This document shows, in pieces, positions 35,050 through 45,154 of a stretch of DNA of 64,000 nt. Numbering within the stretch: the stretch's first letter is position 1; each line of letters begins with the position of its first letter. Below the pieces are notes generated by a model. It saw only the letters and a list, made by a program, of their open reading frames with translations, was not told where the DNA came from and ran no database searches. Location: contig NC_087064.1 of assembly GCF_963678635.1 (NCBI RefSeq), positions 76,975,718 to 77,039,717 of the forward strand. The letters run 5' to 3'. Both the position numbers and the translations under genes were made by a program. The DNA comes from Symsagittifera roscoffensis (taxonomy: Eukaryota > Xenacoelomorpha > Acoela > Convolutidae).

Positions 35050-35278
35050 GCCAGCATGGCTCTTTTTCCTTCCCCCCCCCCCCACCTCACTCAAACATGA
35101 ATTTTATGGTCTAACGAGTGGTTTTACAAGGTTAATTATGAAGATCAAATATGTTTGTCATGGCCTAATTAGCCTGCATGTCAATTTTCATGACAATCGG
35201 ACAAAGTGGACACTAACTTCAAATATAAAAATTTGCAGGTGGGGGGGGGGGGGGGGGAGGAAAAAGAGCCGCCAGCAT
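35050..35278. mobile_element. hAT-like MITE (213 bp) with 8-bp target duplication
   Basis: The element at 35058-35270 has inverted ends GGCTCTTTTTCC plus a poly-C run, and poly-G plus GGAAAAAGAGCC. Flanks are a perfect duplication GCCAGCAT (35050-35057, 35271-35278). Same family as 31977-32200, with a different interior length. Confidence 0.88.
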
Positions 35279-36029
35279 ATTCGACAGTCATAGTAAAACA
35301 GTCAAATTGGGCAACAACTTAGCTCGTTTCCAGTTAGCACCCCCCTCGTGAAATTACAAAATGAAGCTGTTCAAAAATTGCTCACGCCGCATTTCGCATG
35401 AAAGAAAGGTTGTGAAAATTTGTTGACCAGTTCACGCTGACACAATTTATTGCAGTGTATAATATGAAAGTCATTTTAATTAGACTTTATTGTATTGCAT
35501 TTATGAAAAAATTAAGGAGGGTGGACTGGAACAAAGACATAACTTTTGTCGACAAATGACAAGAAAAACAAGACACCATATAAAAACATGCAAATTCATT
35601 TTTTACTACGTAAAAAACAAGGAAAATGCGGGGAAAACAATGAAAACGAAAAAACACAAACACATCGGAAGACAAAATTCTTCTAATTTTCATTGGTCCG
35701 AACAATAGGTTATTGAAGTTTCACCCTCAAAACTAACCCGGTAGACTAACTTAATCAAAAGTTATATGCTCTCTATAATCATCTCTCTCTAATAAAAAAA
35801 ATTTGAGGAGCATCGACAAACCGAAAAAGATCAACATTAGAAATCAACCTCTCAAACAAAACAAAACAACCCAGATTAGTTAAGGCCAAAATAAACTGAA
35901 TGAAAAATTATAACCTCATTCGCTTCACGATTATAAATTTTACAAACCTCAACAAGACTTAAGCTAATTAACAAAAACTTTTGGATGTAAAATAAATATT
36001 TCAGTTGAAAAAAACCGCTCAACAGAAAA
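35279..36029. other. Gap: possible decayed MITE end, no gene
   Basis: TAGCTCGTTTCCAGTTAGCA followed by CCCCCC at 35325-35346 resembles a worn end of the same MITE family. No partner end is certain. Mirrored 72-codon frames at 35487-35708 are unsupported. Confidence 0.35.
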
Positions 36030-36500
36030 TAGCCAACAGACTGTTCGAAAAGAGTCAATGAACGCAAGTAAACAGTTAAAAAATACGGACGATATTTTTC
36101 GAAAAAATCTCAATTTTCGAATTTCAAAGAAAAAAATAGATGGCCTTAAAGCTCCTTGAATTTCTGAAATATTTGACACTTTTTTTATGGAATTACCCTA
36201 TTTGAGAAAACAGGATCAATAGTTAAAACTTTTATGTCGCTGGGAAATTCGATAACAAATTCCATTTTCGAAACTTAAAGTCGATCACATTTTTCGTGAC
36301 ATTTACACTTTCACTGTTCGATATTGGAGATTGCCTTCCTTTTAACAAAGGAAATAATGAGTTGAACTTAAAAAGAAATCCAAAGTCATACCGCGAAAAG
36401 TATTTCCTGGAAAAATACTTTTCCTGAAAATAAAAACACAGAAAATCAGCGCGACCTACTAAAAAATTCTGAACTACGTTCATCGACTCAAATTTTTTCA
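36030..36500. repeat. Interspersed repeat segment (family of 17585-18320)
   Basis: Shares with 17585-18320 a CAACAGACTGTTCGAAAAGA-like opening, TAGATGGCCTTAAAGCTCC, TTTTTCGTGACATTTACAC and TTCGATATTGGAGATTGCC. Related text is near 42595 and 45530. Confidence 0.5.
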
Positions 36501-37530
36501 AAAATAGCTCCTATTCACCACCACTTTTCAAATTTTCTTTTGTATATAATTGTTTTACGTATTATAATGGCTAAACCCTCGATACTATGTATGGTACAAA
36601 AAAAAACTGTTCATAATTGTTCTTTTGGTCACCACGCCAAGTTTCATTGATTAAAGCAAATCGAAAGATTGTGGGAAGTGGCAAAGAGCCAAAAAAAATC
36701 ACTTATGATAATTTCACTAAGATACTATGTTAAAATTTGGAGGACACCAAAAATGTTTTCGAAAAGACTCGAAGAATTCATCTCAGCCACCTCCAACTGT
36801 TTGAAAATTTCAATTAAAGATAGCTCAGGGTCAATTAGAAACCACAACCTAACAAAAAACTTTTTCCTAAGGAACGAAAATTCCCAACATACATGATCTT
36901 GGCTGGGCAATTTATATTCTTAATGTATCGATATGCACTGAAAAAAAAACGAGCACTTGAGTACCAATTAACCAACATAGGCAAACCACTCGTTTTCATA
37001 TTTTTCTCAACCTAACTATACTCTTGGAGACACAGATCTCTGAACACCATTTATTGCATGACCAGGAAAAAAAAACTAAACCACTCAACATTGAAATACC
37101 GACCAGCAAATAGTGTCCGGAAAAATGATACTATGACAAAACTCCCATACCGCCAATTCCCATGTACCGAATCGCCTGTGCTAGAAAATTCCATGCCGAT
37201 TTAAAAATCCACAATTTTTTTTTCTTGTGGAACCTGACAAAACGTTAATATTTTTATTATCCTTAACGATCATGAATTTCAAACAACGCGTGGAAACAAA
37301 ACAACAACAAACTGGCGATATAGCAAGTAGAGATCATACAAGTGCCCGAAAACTCGACTCAAATGCGGGAATTTAGACTAAAATCACAAATAAGCATAGA
37401 ATGAATCAAACTATGAAGGCAACTAAACTCGTATAACAGGAACTAAATGATCCGCCTCCGCTTAAACCGGGCGCCACGGGTTTTTGATTAAGAAATATTG
37501 ACAAACTATGAAACATAGTTGATAATCTCA
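36501..37530. other. Gap: no gene recognised
   Basis: AT-rich. Sequence near 36490-36690 weakly resembles the MITE family (ends in GGCAAAGAGCC). No supported coding. Confidence 0.4.
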
Positions 37531-40110
37531 AAAATCGAGTGTTCACACAAAGGCGAAGCACAGTTTCGCACCACTTGCGATTCAACACAGACATTTTAAA
37601 AAAATAAGTCGAAAAAATTTTCAAGTGTTGAAAAAAGTAGGTAACCAAAAATTTCGTATGCGGCACGAAAAAGCGGCGCGATTTAAGCGGCACGAAAAAT
37701 GTTGTTTGAAAAACTAAAATAAGTGAGACGAGTTAAAAATTTTGAGATAACCAATTTTCCTATGGAGATAACATTTCTTTTACAAAAAATTAAGGAGTCG
37801 CCGCATCGGCAAGAACAATAATCGCAACCGGGTCTTTCAATTGAACTATTCATCCCAGATATGATAATGTAAATTGTGCAAAGTCCGTAACTTTTTTCTG
37901 AAAAAATTAAGGTTGTGGCCGTTTGAGCAGAGAAGATTCTCAAAACCGGGTTTCGCGATTAAATAAAACTTTAAATTTGCAAGATAGTTTTTGCGTAAAG
38001 TCAAAAAATATCAAAAGAAAAACGGTCAAAAATTTCAAAATGTTGACTTGTTTGTAGGCTTTTTTCCTTAAACAAAATGGGCATAGCCAATTAAAAAGGC
38101 AGGCTTTTGGCAGCCCGTTTTTTTCAATTAAACTAGGATGTCGGATTTGGCAGAATAGTTAGCGGGAAAAGTCCAAAAAAACAATCAATAAATCAAAAAA
38201 TTGATATTTCCGAGAATCATAGATTTTTGCGTGAAGCAATAAGGCAAAGCCCCTTATGCAGAAGGGATTCAAGCAACCTTTCATTTTGATTGAACCCAAA
38301 ATCTCAGATTTGGGAGAGCATTTCTCGAGAAAAGTCAAAAGCTTTAAAAAAAGGTCAAATATTCAAAGTTTTGACTTTTCCAAGGGCCATATATTTCGGT
38401 TTCAGAAAATTTGAGCGTAGTAGCAAAAGTAAATGAGTCTCCCAAACTTAACCCGTTTCTTTGAATTGAACCAAAAATCTCAGATATGGCAGGGTAGTTT
38501 TCGAGGGTAGTCACCTTTAAAAACAGTCAAAAAATCAAAACTTTGACTTTTCCGAGGTTGCCAGTACCCGTTGAAACCACAATATTAGATTTGAGAGGTT
38601 ATTTTTTGAGAAAACAAACGAAAAATCAAAATATGGGTCAAACACTCCCCCACAGACTTTTCCGAAGGCTGTAGACAGTGGGGTCAAGTAAAGAGAGACT
38701 CTAAGGGAGTATGCAGGCACAAAAGAGACTGGGCGGTCTTTAATTTTCCACATTGAAAACAAAACTTCAACAAAACGATTGATAAACATACAACCAAGTT
38801 GAAAAATGCTGAAGGGAGTGTGAAAATTGTGTTTCTCATGAAAAGACCCAAAATTAGGCAAGACCCAAAATTGTCTCCGTTGAAACCACAATATCAGATT
38901 TGAAAGTTTATTTTTTGAGAAAACAAACGAAAAATCAAAATATGGGTCAAACACTCCCCCACAGACTTTTCCGAAGGCTGTAGACAGAGGGGTCAAGTAA
39001 AGAGAGACTCTAAGGGAGTATGCAGGCACAAAAGAGACTGGGCGGTCTTTAATTTTCCACATTGAAAACAAAACTTCAACAAAACGATTGATAAACATAC
39101 AACCAAGTTAAAAAATGCTGAAGGGAGTGTGAAAATTGTGTTTCTCATGAAAAGACCCAAAATTAGGCAAGACCCAAAATTGTCTCCGTTGAAACCACAA
39201 TATCAGATTTGAAAGTTTATTTTTTGAGAAAACAAACGAAAAATCAAAATATGGGTCAACATTCCCCCACAGACTTTTCCGAAGGCTGTAGACAGAGGGG
39301 TCAAGGAAAGAGAGACTCTAAGGGAGTATGCAGGCACAAAAGAGACTGGGCGGTCTTTAATTTTCCACATTGAAAACAAAACTTCAACAAAACGATTGAT
39401 AAACATACAAACAAGTTGAAAAATGCTGAAGGGAGTGTGAAAATTGTGTTTCTCATGAAAAGACCCAAAATTAGGCAAGACCCAAAATTGTCTCCGTTGA
39501 AACCACAATATCAGATTTGAAAGTTTATTTTTTGAGAAAACAAACGAAAAATCAAAATATGGGTCAAACACTCCCCCACAGACTTTTCCGAAGGCTGTAG
39601 ACAGAGGGGTCAAGTAAAGAGAGACTCTAAGGGAGTATGCAGGCACAAAAGAGAGTGGGCGGTCTATAATTTTCCATATCGAAAACAAAACTTCAACAAA
39701 ACGATTGATAAACATACAACCAACTTGAAAAATGCTGAAGGGAGTGTGAAATTTGTGTTTCACATGAAAACACCCAAAACTAGGCAAGACCCAAAATTGG
39801 CGGAAATTATTTGGGCCGAGTTTTTTTAGCGAAACAAAAAGCAACAAAGAATAAAATACGAAGTCTAAAACAAAGAATAAAATTAAAAAAGAAACAAAGA
39901 ATAAAATACGTAGGAGTAACTCAATCAGACCAGGCAGCAAAAAAAAACGATTCCAAGATGTGACAACAGATAAGCAGACAAATACTTGACCGCCAATTTT
40001 TTTCTTAAAACAATATTTCCCGTTTGAAAAAAAAGGCCTTGGTCAGATTCAACCCCAGGACCTTTGCCGTCCCAGGCATATTCGTTACTTCCATGCTGTT
40101 GGCCGAGAAC
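37531..40110. repeat. Long composite repeat, hairpin end to tRNA-like end (about 2.6 kb)
   Basis: Begins with ACACAAAGGCGAAGCACAG and a GCGAAGC...GCTTCGC-type hairpin (here imperfect). Irregular tandem units follow (100-175 bp) built around AATCTCAGAT, GGTAGTTTTCGAG and TTGACTTTTCCGAGG. It includes the 309-bp array and ends in CAAGATGTGACAACAG and a tRNA-like block (40040-40110). The order of parts is the same as at 47985-50030, where text such as AAGAACAAT, ATCGCAACC and TTTCAATTGAAC recurs. No coding is supported. Confidence 0.6.
38571..39800. repeat. Four tandem copies of a 309-bp unit
   Basis: Unit starts TTGAAACCACAATAT fall at 38571, 38880, 39189 and 39497, that is spacings of 309, 309 and 308 bp. 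The first three units are nearly identical, so the amplification is recent; the last is more diverged. Because 309 is divisible by three, long minus-strand frames of 187 and 245 codons arise by repetition. These look like by-products, not genes. A single diverged relative lies at about 49500-49740. Confidence 0.9.
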
Positions 40111-40613
40111 GCATAGAAGTTTGAACTCATTATGAACCAAGATACAAGTGATTCTGTATAACAAGTTAAACCCGAAAATATAGTCTATATTACAGTTTGA
40201 TAACGCTTGCTAATCGGGAAATAAAATGATCAATTACCTTGCTCAATTCAATTGAAACGATTGCAACTCGCGTTAAACTTTCATCATCGAAGTATTAAAC
40301 AAGCAATTTCGTTGGACTCGTTTCAGAGCGACCGTAAAGTCGGGTAAGTATATAAATACGTATAAATGTGCGCCTAACCCTCCCCCCCCCCCCCCCCCCA
40401 CCGGAACACGAAAATCACGGGATCGATCCCCCATTTAGAATAAGTTCTTTAATAAATAGATCTGTCTAACAAAAACAATCCCCAGAATACAAATATATTC
40501 CTCAAATTTAAAAAACCGTAACAATGAAATTTTGGTTGGATTTTCGTTTGTTTTTTTTTTGTTTTTTTGACGTGGCAAAATAATTCGGTTCAAAATTCAA
40601 TTGCGGCTAGCTA
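40111..40613. other. Gap: poly-C run, no gene
   Basis: Holds a long C run near 40381-40399 and T runs near 40550-40567; nothing else. Confidence 0.5.
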
Positions 40614-40940
40614 CAGTGCTGATTTAAATTATCCAGACAAGAATAACAAAATTTGAAACTTCAAACGCGTTTTCTCAAATTGGGTTAGGATTAGACTAAA
40701 AGTGAGCAGAATAATTATCGCTTGAAGTTTCACCAGAACTATCATGTTCCGAATTATTTTCAAAATTCGGAACCAAAAAATTTACCCCGAAAATGGGTCA
40801 TTTTGGGCTTTTTTTAATTAACCGTGAATTACGCCAAAATTACCAAGTTAATTGACAAAAAATTTATATCGAAAGGAGCCTCTTAAAACATTCTAGAAGA
40901 CGAGGAAGTCTCCAAAAAATTGCGCAATACGTTTAAAAAA
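40614..40940. mobile_element. Solo left arm of Tc1-type palindromic element
   Basis: Starts TA then CAGTGCTGATTTAAATTA at 40612-40631 and follows the left arm of the element at 54985, including TCAAATTGGGTTA, ATTTACCCCGAAAA and GGTCATTTTGGGC. The right arm is missing. Confidence 0.7.
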
Positions 40941-42756
40941 TCAACTGAATTGACGGTTCATCTCAGCACTTACCCCCTTTTTCAAGGCAGGGGATAATTG
41001 TTATGTAGATTGAACTTTCGAGGCCAATCAGAATGCAGCAAAAAATGCTCAAGCGCTAATTTACTGCTTTTACAGGGTTGCAATTAGTAGATACCATATG
41101 GGAGGGGTAAGGGCGATTGTTAAGTAGACCCTACATGAGGAAGATTAAACACAGAGGCGAAGTGGAGCTTCGCAACACTTGCGATGCATTGCGCTACAAA
41201 ACAGTGAATGAAAAAAACCGAAGTAAAAAAAAATTTAATAAAATATGTTGGAAAAAATAATTTCACAAAAGTTGCAAAAGTGCAGCTACAAAAACTTAAT
41301 ATTTGTATCAGATGAAGTTCATAAACATCCCTTAAAAATGGAAATCATTTACTGAGCGGCAAAAAAGGCAACAAACTTGGGCCGAAATCAGTTGAGCCAA
41401 AAACAAAACTGTTGCCCTAAACAACTCATTAAATTAAAAAGGTTTCACAACCATTCAAACTCTGCAACACATAATCCCAAACAAATAAATGTTGCCCTCG
41501 AAATTAGGTAAAATAAGTTGACTCTGTAGTAAAAACTGTTTAAATTAGAAACATTTAAACCCATGTTTTGAAAATTAAACCAATAAAAACACTACTAGAT
41601 AAAAACAATAGAGTTTAAAAACGGAAAATGAACCAACAGAAACTAGGACGAAAACCAAGAACGTGAAAAAAACTAGAAAGATTTTTTTGAAAAAATAATC
41701 ACAACCTGAAACGGTCTTGAACTAATAACTAGCTAAGTGATAGTGATTTTAATTGAACTTTTAAGATATTGAGCATGTCAGATAAAAGATCCTCTAGAAG
41801 TGAAGATCGTCTAGAAGTGAAGATCCTGTGGACAAAGTTGTTCACGGGAAAAAGGTTTAGTACCCGAGTTTAATATCCTTGCTTATCGGAAGACTAATCA
41901 AAAGCAAATTATCCGAACAAGAATCTGATAAAAAGTTTAAAAAACAAAACAGCGCTTATTTTGCGAGTATAACTTAGAATAAAAACTTGAAATGTTAGAA
42001 TAAGTCCTGTATAATTTAGAATATTGCATAGAATTGAGCTTTGCATCCACAGGGCATTCTGACTTTCCTTCAAAAAATACGATATCGTGGCGAGGTCTCT
42101 TGACTTTTTATGATCTTTTATAACAATGTTTGCACAATTTATGCATTCATTTGATCAGTTTATCACTGAAAACTCTGGTGAAAATTGCGTCACGTCACCA
42201 AACAAATCGCCTGAAAACTATTCTTTTAGAAAAATTTTGATTAAACAAAAGTAATCAAAAATTAATGTTCTTATTTTGAATCCTTGAGCTTATGATTAAT
42301 GTACCCGCGAGTTATTTCATCTAAAAAACAGTTAACTCAAAAAGACAACGAGCATTTATTTTGGTCACAACAGCTAGATGGAACCTCTCAACAGAAGACT
42401 GCTTAATAAGACCTAGAGGAAAGCCTCACTTTGCACCGCGTGAGCCTTTAGGATCTTGTTCTTCTTCTTGACTGAAAAAAAAAACGATTATCTCTTTTAT
42501 GTCAATTATCATCATACTTATACACATCATCAACATATATACATCAATTATCATGATGCATCAAAATCGACAAATTCGCATCAAAATCGACGAAATTCGT
42601 TGGAAAAGAGGCAATGAACCCAAGAAAACGGAAAAAAATGTTTGTTTTTAGAAAAAAAAAATCAGCTTTTGATTTTCAAAGTAATAATTAAATGACTTAA
42701 AGCTCGTTGAATTTCAAGAACAAATCATTGCTGACACATTTTTGATGAAAACTGGA
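40941..42756. other. Gap: hairpin motif and interspersed repeat text
   Basis: Includes a hairpin motif at about 41151-41191 (AACACAGAGGCGAAG...CTTCGC), a 17-bp direct duplication GATCCTCTAGAAGTGAA near 41790-41825, a duplicated GCATCAAAATCGAC near 42560-42590, and a segment of the 17.6-kb repeat family (42595-42755). Confidence 0.45.
41151..41191. repeat. Dispersed hairpin motif copy
   Basis: AACACAGAGGCGAAG, centre, CTTCGCAACACTTGCGAT. One of six copies in the window, all in the same orientation. Confidence 0.6.
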
Positions 42757-43783
42757 TCAATAGGTAAAGTTGATCAATAGGCCAATAGCCAAAACAAAAC
42801 AAACCAACACGAAGATGACGATGATGCCAAGGATGATGATGCTCCTTTCTCGTGAAACGTCCCTGGCTCGAGTTTCTCGCGAAACAGATCTTACTGAACT
42901 TTCTCGCAAAACAGCCCTATCTGGACAATCAATCGTTGAGACCCAAGCTTGATCTATTGGCGAAAAGACCCTAATTGGACCTGGCGAAACTGCCCAAGAC
43001 GAAACGTTTTCTGTCAGGCTTTCTCGCGGAACTGACCACGCCGGAGTTTCTCGCAGACCAGTCCAAGCCGGTCTCTCTCGCATACCGCTCCATTCAGGAC
43101 TTTCTCGCGGTGGGTGTCGCACAAGACTTTCTCGCATAGAGTTTGCATTAGGAACCGAAATTTTTGTAGCAAAATTATCTCCAACAAATAAAGCCCACTC
43201 TACTTTTGTCTGCATTCCATGATATCTATCGTCGAAAACTCTGGATTGCCCGCTAGATACAGTCCTTATCACGTTTTCACAGCAAACGCGTGCCCTACAT
43301 GCTTCACATCTGCTAGAATCATGAGGGTTTTTTCGATCCCGAGCTTGTGAATGCGGCTCGGATGATACATTTGCAGGCGCAGTCAAATTATACATGACCT
43401 TCTTGATAATCTCGATAGCCTTCGACATCGCTATGTCTGTAGCTTCTTGGTCAAAAACCGGTCCGGTTTCTTTATTGCAAGAGCGGCAACCTTGCTTAAA
43501 TTCCCTCGCAATTTTAATTTCAGCTTGTGTTTTTAGTTGAGTTGTATCCATATAAAATTTCAGTGTTGCACTGAGTCGAGTTCCAAACACCACTTTTACA
43601 ATGTTCACATTTGAACTTTCCATACATCCACCTAATTATCATTCGTTTTCGCTGCCGGATCGTTTCGTCTTTTAGCACGCTCGAGTAGATATTTTATTTT
43701 TGATTAAAAATTTCTGGGCCATACCTTTCGAACGATTTCAACCAGCAGTCAAAATTGTTTGTGATAGAATTTGCTTGGAGCAT
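42757..43783 (-). pseudogene. Second RTP-like 3CxxC copy, broken, with repeat region and membrane tail
   Basis: Paralogue of 25761-26510. The N-terminal part from the ATG at 43783 aligns (FDCWLKSFERYG, then YSSVLKDE, then YGKFKCEHCK and STQCNTEI), but it is cut by an in-frame TAA at 43694-43696. A frame change near 43525-43545 separates the first CxxC from the rest. The remainder is open: QGCRSCN, GPVFDQEATDIAMSKAIEII, HDSSRCEACRARVC. It then continues where the first copy stops, with 9-residue repeats starting RE and a C-terminal hydrophobic helix of about 21 residues. RTP proteins commonly end in such a helix. The downstream ATG at 43623 could start a shortened frame, but that would discard the first zinc ligands. 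A sequencing error cannot be excluded. Confidence 0.75.
42845..43150 (-). repeat. 27-bp coding minisatellite in the second RTP-like copy
   Basis: TTTCTCGC-containing units are spaced exactly 27 bp apart in two blocks: 42845, 42872, 42899 and 43019, 43046, 43073, 43100, 43127. Each encodes nine residues beginning Arg-Glu, such as RETPAWSVP. The intact paralogue lacks them. Confidence 0.85.
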
Positions 43784-44822
43784 AATTTTGTAAGTAAGGG
43801 TCAACAAAAATAAATATTAAAATTTACACCCAAAGGTCGAATGATGAATAATAAGGATGCGCTCTTTTTCCGCCTGACACAAGAAGTCTTGGTTTATTAT
43901 GTAAATTCCAGGCAGCAATGAATGCGCATAAACGAAACCAATGAAACATGCCCAGCTAGGTAATCACTTGCCAAATAGTATTTGAGAAATATACATAGAT
44001 ACCGAAATTGAAGACAAAAATAAAGCAAAAAATTTGCAACTGAGATTGAAAAAGGTGAGCTCCAATTTCCTGCCACATTTATCTTCGCAGTTTACAAGTA
44101 CGGAGTAGACTAAATACAAAAAAAAACTTTTTTTTCGATCTGGCAAATTTTCTGAATTAATAAAAAAAAACCTTAAATATATAGAAAAAACACGCACTTC
44201 CAAATATCTCGGAAGAAAATCGAAGTTTTCAGTAATTTTAAAAAACCTTTCAGGCTGAAATACTATGATCTTATATTCAGTTCGCATTTAAGCAATCAAA
44301 GCTGCGTCAAAGCCACTTAAATTTTAAAAAACAATGATTTCCTTCATCAATTGTTCCAAGGTCAACTATCGCAAACTATAGTCAACCTGCTCGCTCGCAT
44401 TATTCGTTCGAATTAGAATGAAAATCAAACGTTTCACACCTGTTTTTCTCGCTATTGGGACAACTTTTTGGAAACTTTTTAATGTCGTTCGAATCACGAC
44501 TGAAAGGGCTGATCGACTCGACTCATTCCCATAAAAAAATTTTGTACCCGATTTTACTCGACTTAATCCCATAATTATTTTTTGTACCTGATTTTGCGTG
44601 GGGAAAAAAAATACACCCTTATACAAAATTCCTTCCCATTTTTCAAATAGTCAGCGCTAAAGATTTGAAACTATGCTCAAAATTAGTCTTGTCAAAAAAA
44701 ATTTATACATGAAACGTTTTGAAACTCGAAATATACTGAACTTCCAATTACACTAAACACTGTTCAAATCAATATTAAATTCAAGCTTTAGAAAATACGG
44801 TGATGAAAACATAAAATAGGGC
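43784..44822. other. Gap: no gene recognised
   Basis: Homology to the 5' flank of the intact RTP-like gene continues faintly to about 43850 (TTCATCATTC). Beyond that lie unsupported frames. Confidence 0.4.
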
Positions 44823-45154
44823 AATTTAAACCAGGGCTATCCCAGATGTTCTACCTACCAGTGGTGGAGAGTGTTACAGCAAAAAGAACATCCCCCAAAA
44901 AGAAAAAAAAGGTTTCAAGACGCGCAAGCGGACGAACCTGGATACCCTTTTTGGGAAGGGGGGTTTAGTCTTAGCCGAGCCACACTGCCTCTTAAACAAA
45001 CAGAAGGCAAATAAAGGGGCCCGAAGGCAGTATCTCCGTGTCAAAGTTGGGTAAAAGTTGTCTCTAAAACTAACCTAGCTAGACACCAGAGGTGCTGCAG
45101 ATGATCCGGGATAACCTTTATGAAGGTGGGCACCGGAAAAGAATTTAAACCAGG
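44823..45154. mobile_element. 306-bp insertion with perfect 13-bp target duplication
   Basis: AATTTAAACCAGG occurs at 44823-44835 and 45142-45154, bracketing 306 bp of distinctly higher GC content. A 13-bp duplication is typical of LINE-driven retroposition. The interior has an inverted pair, CTATCCCAGAT near the left and ATCCGGGATAAC near the right, and the stretch GGGGCCCGAAGGCAG. I do not recognise its source RNA. Confidence 0.7.

Noticed and set aside
38535..39940. 187- and 245-codon minus-strand frames that look like a repeated-domain protein
   Set aside because: They arise from the 309-bp tandem array; the related single unit at 49.5 kb is broken and no known domain is visible.
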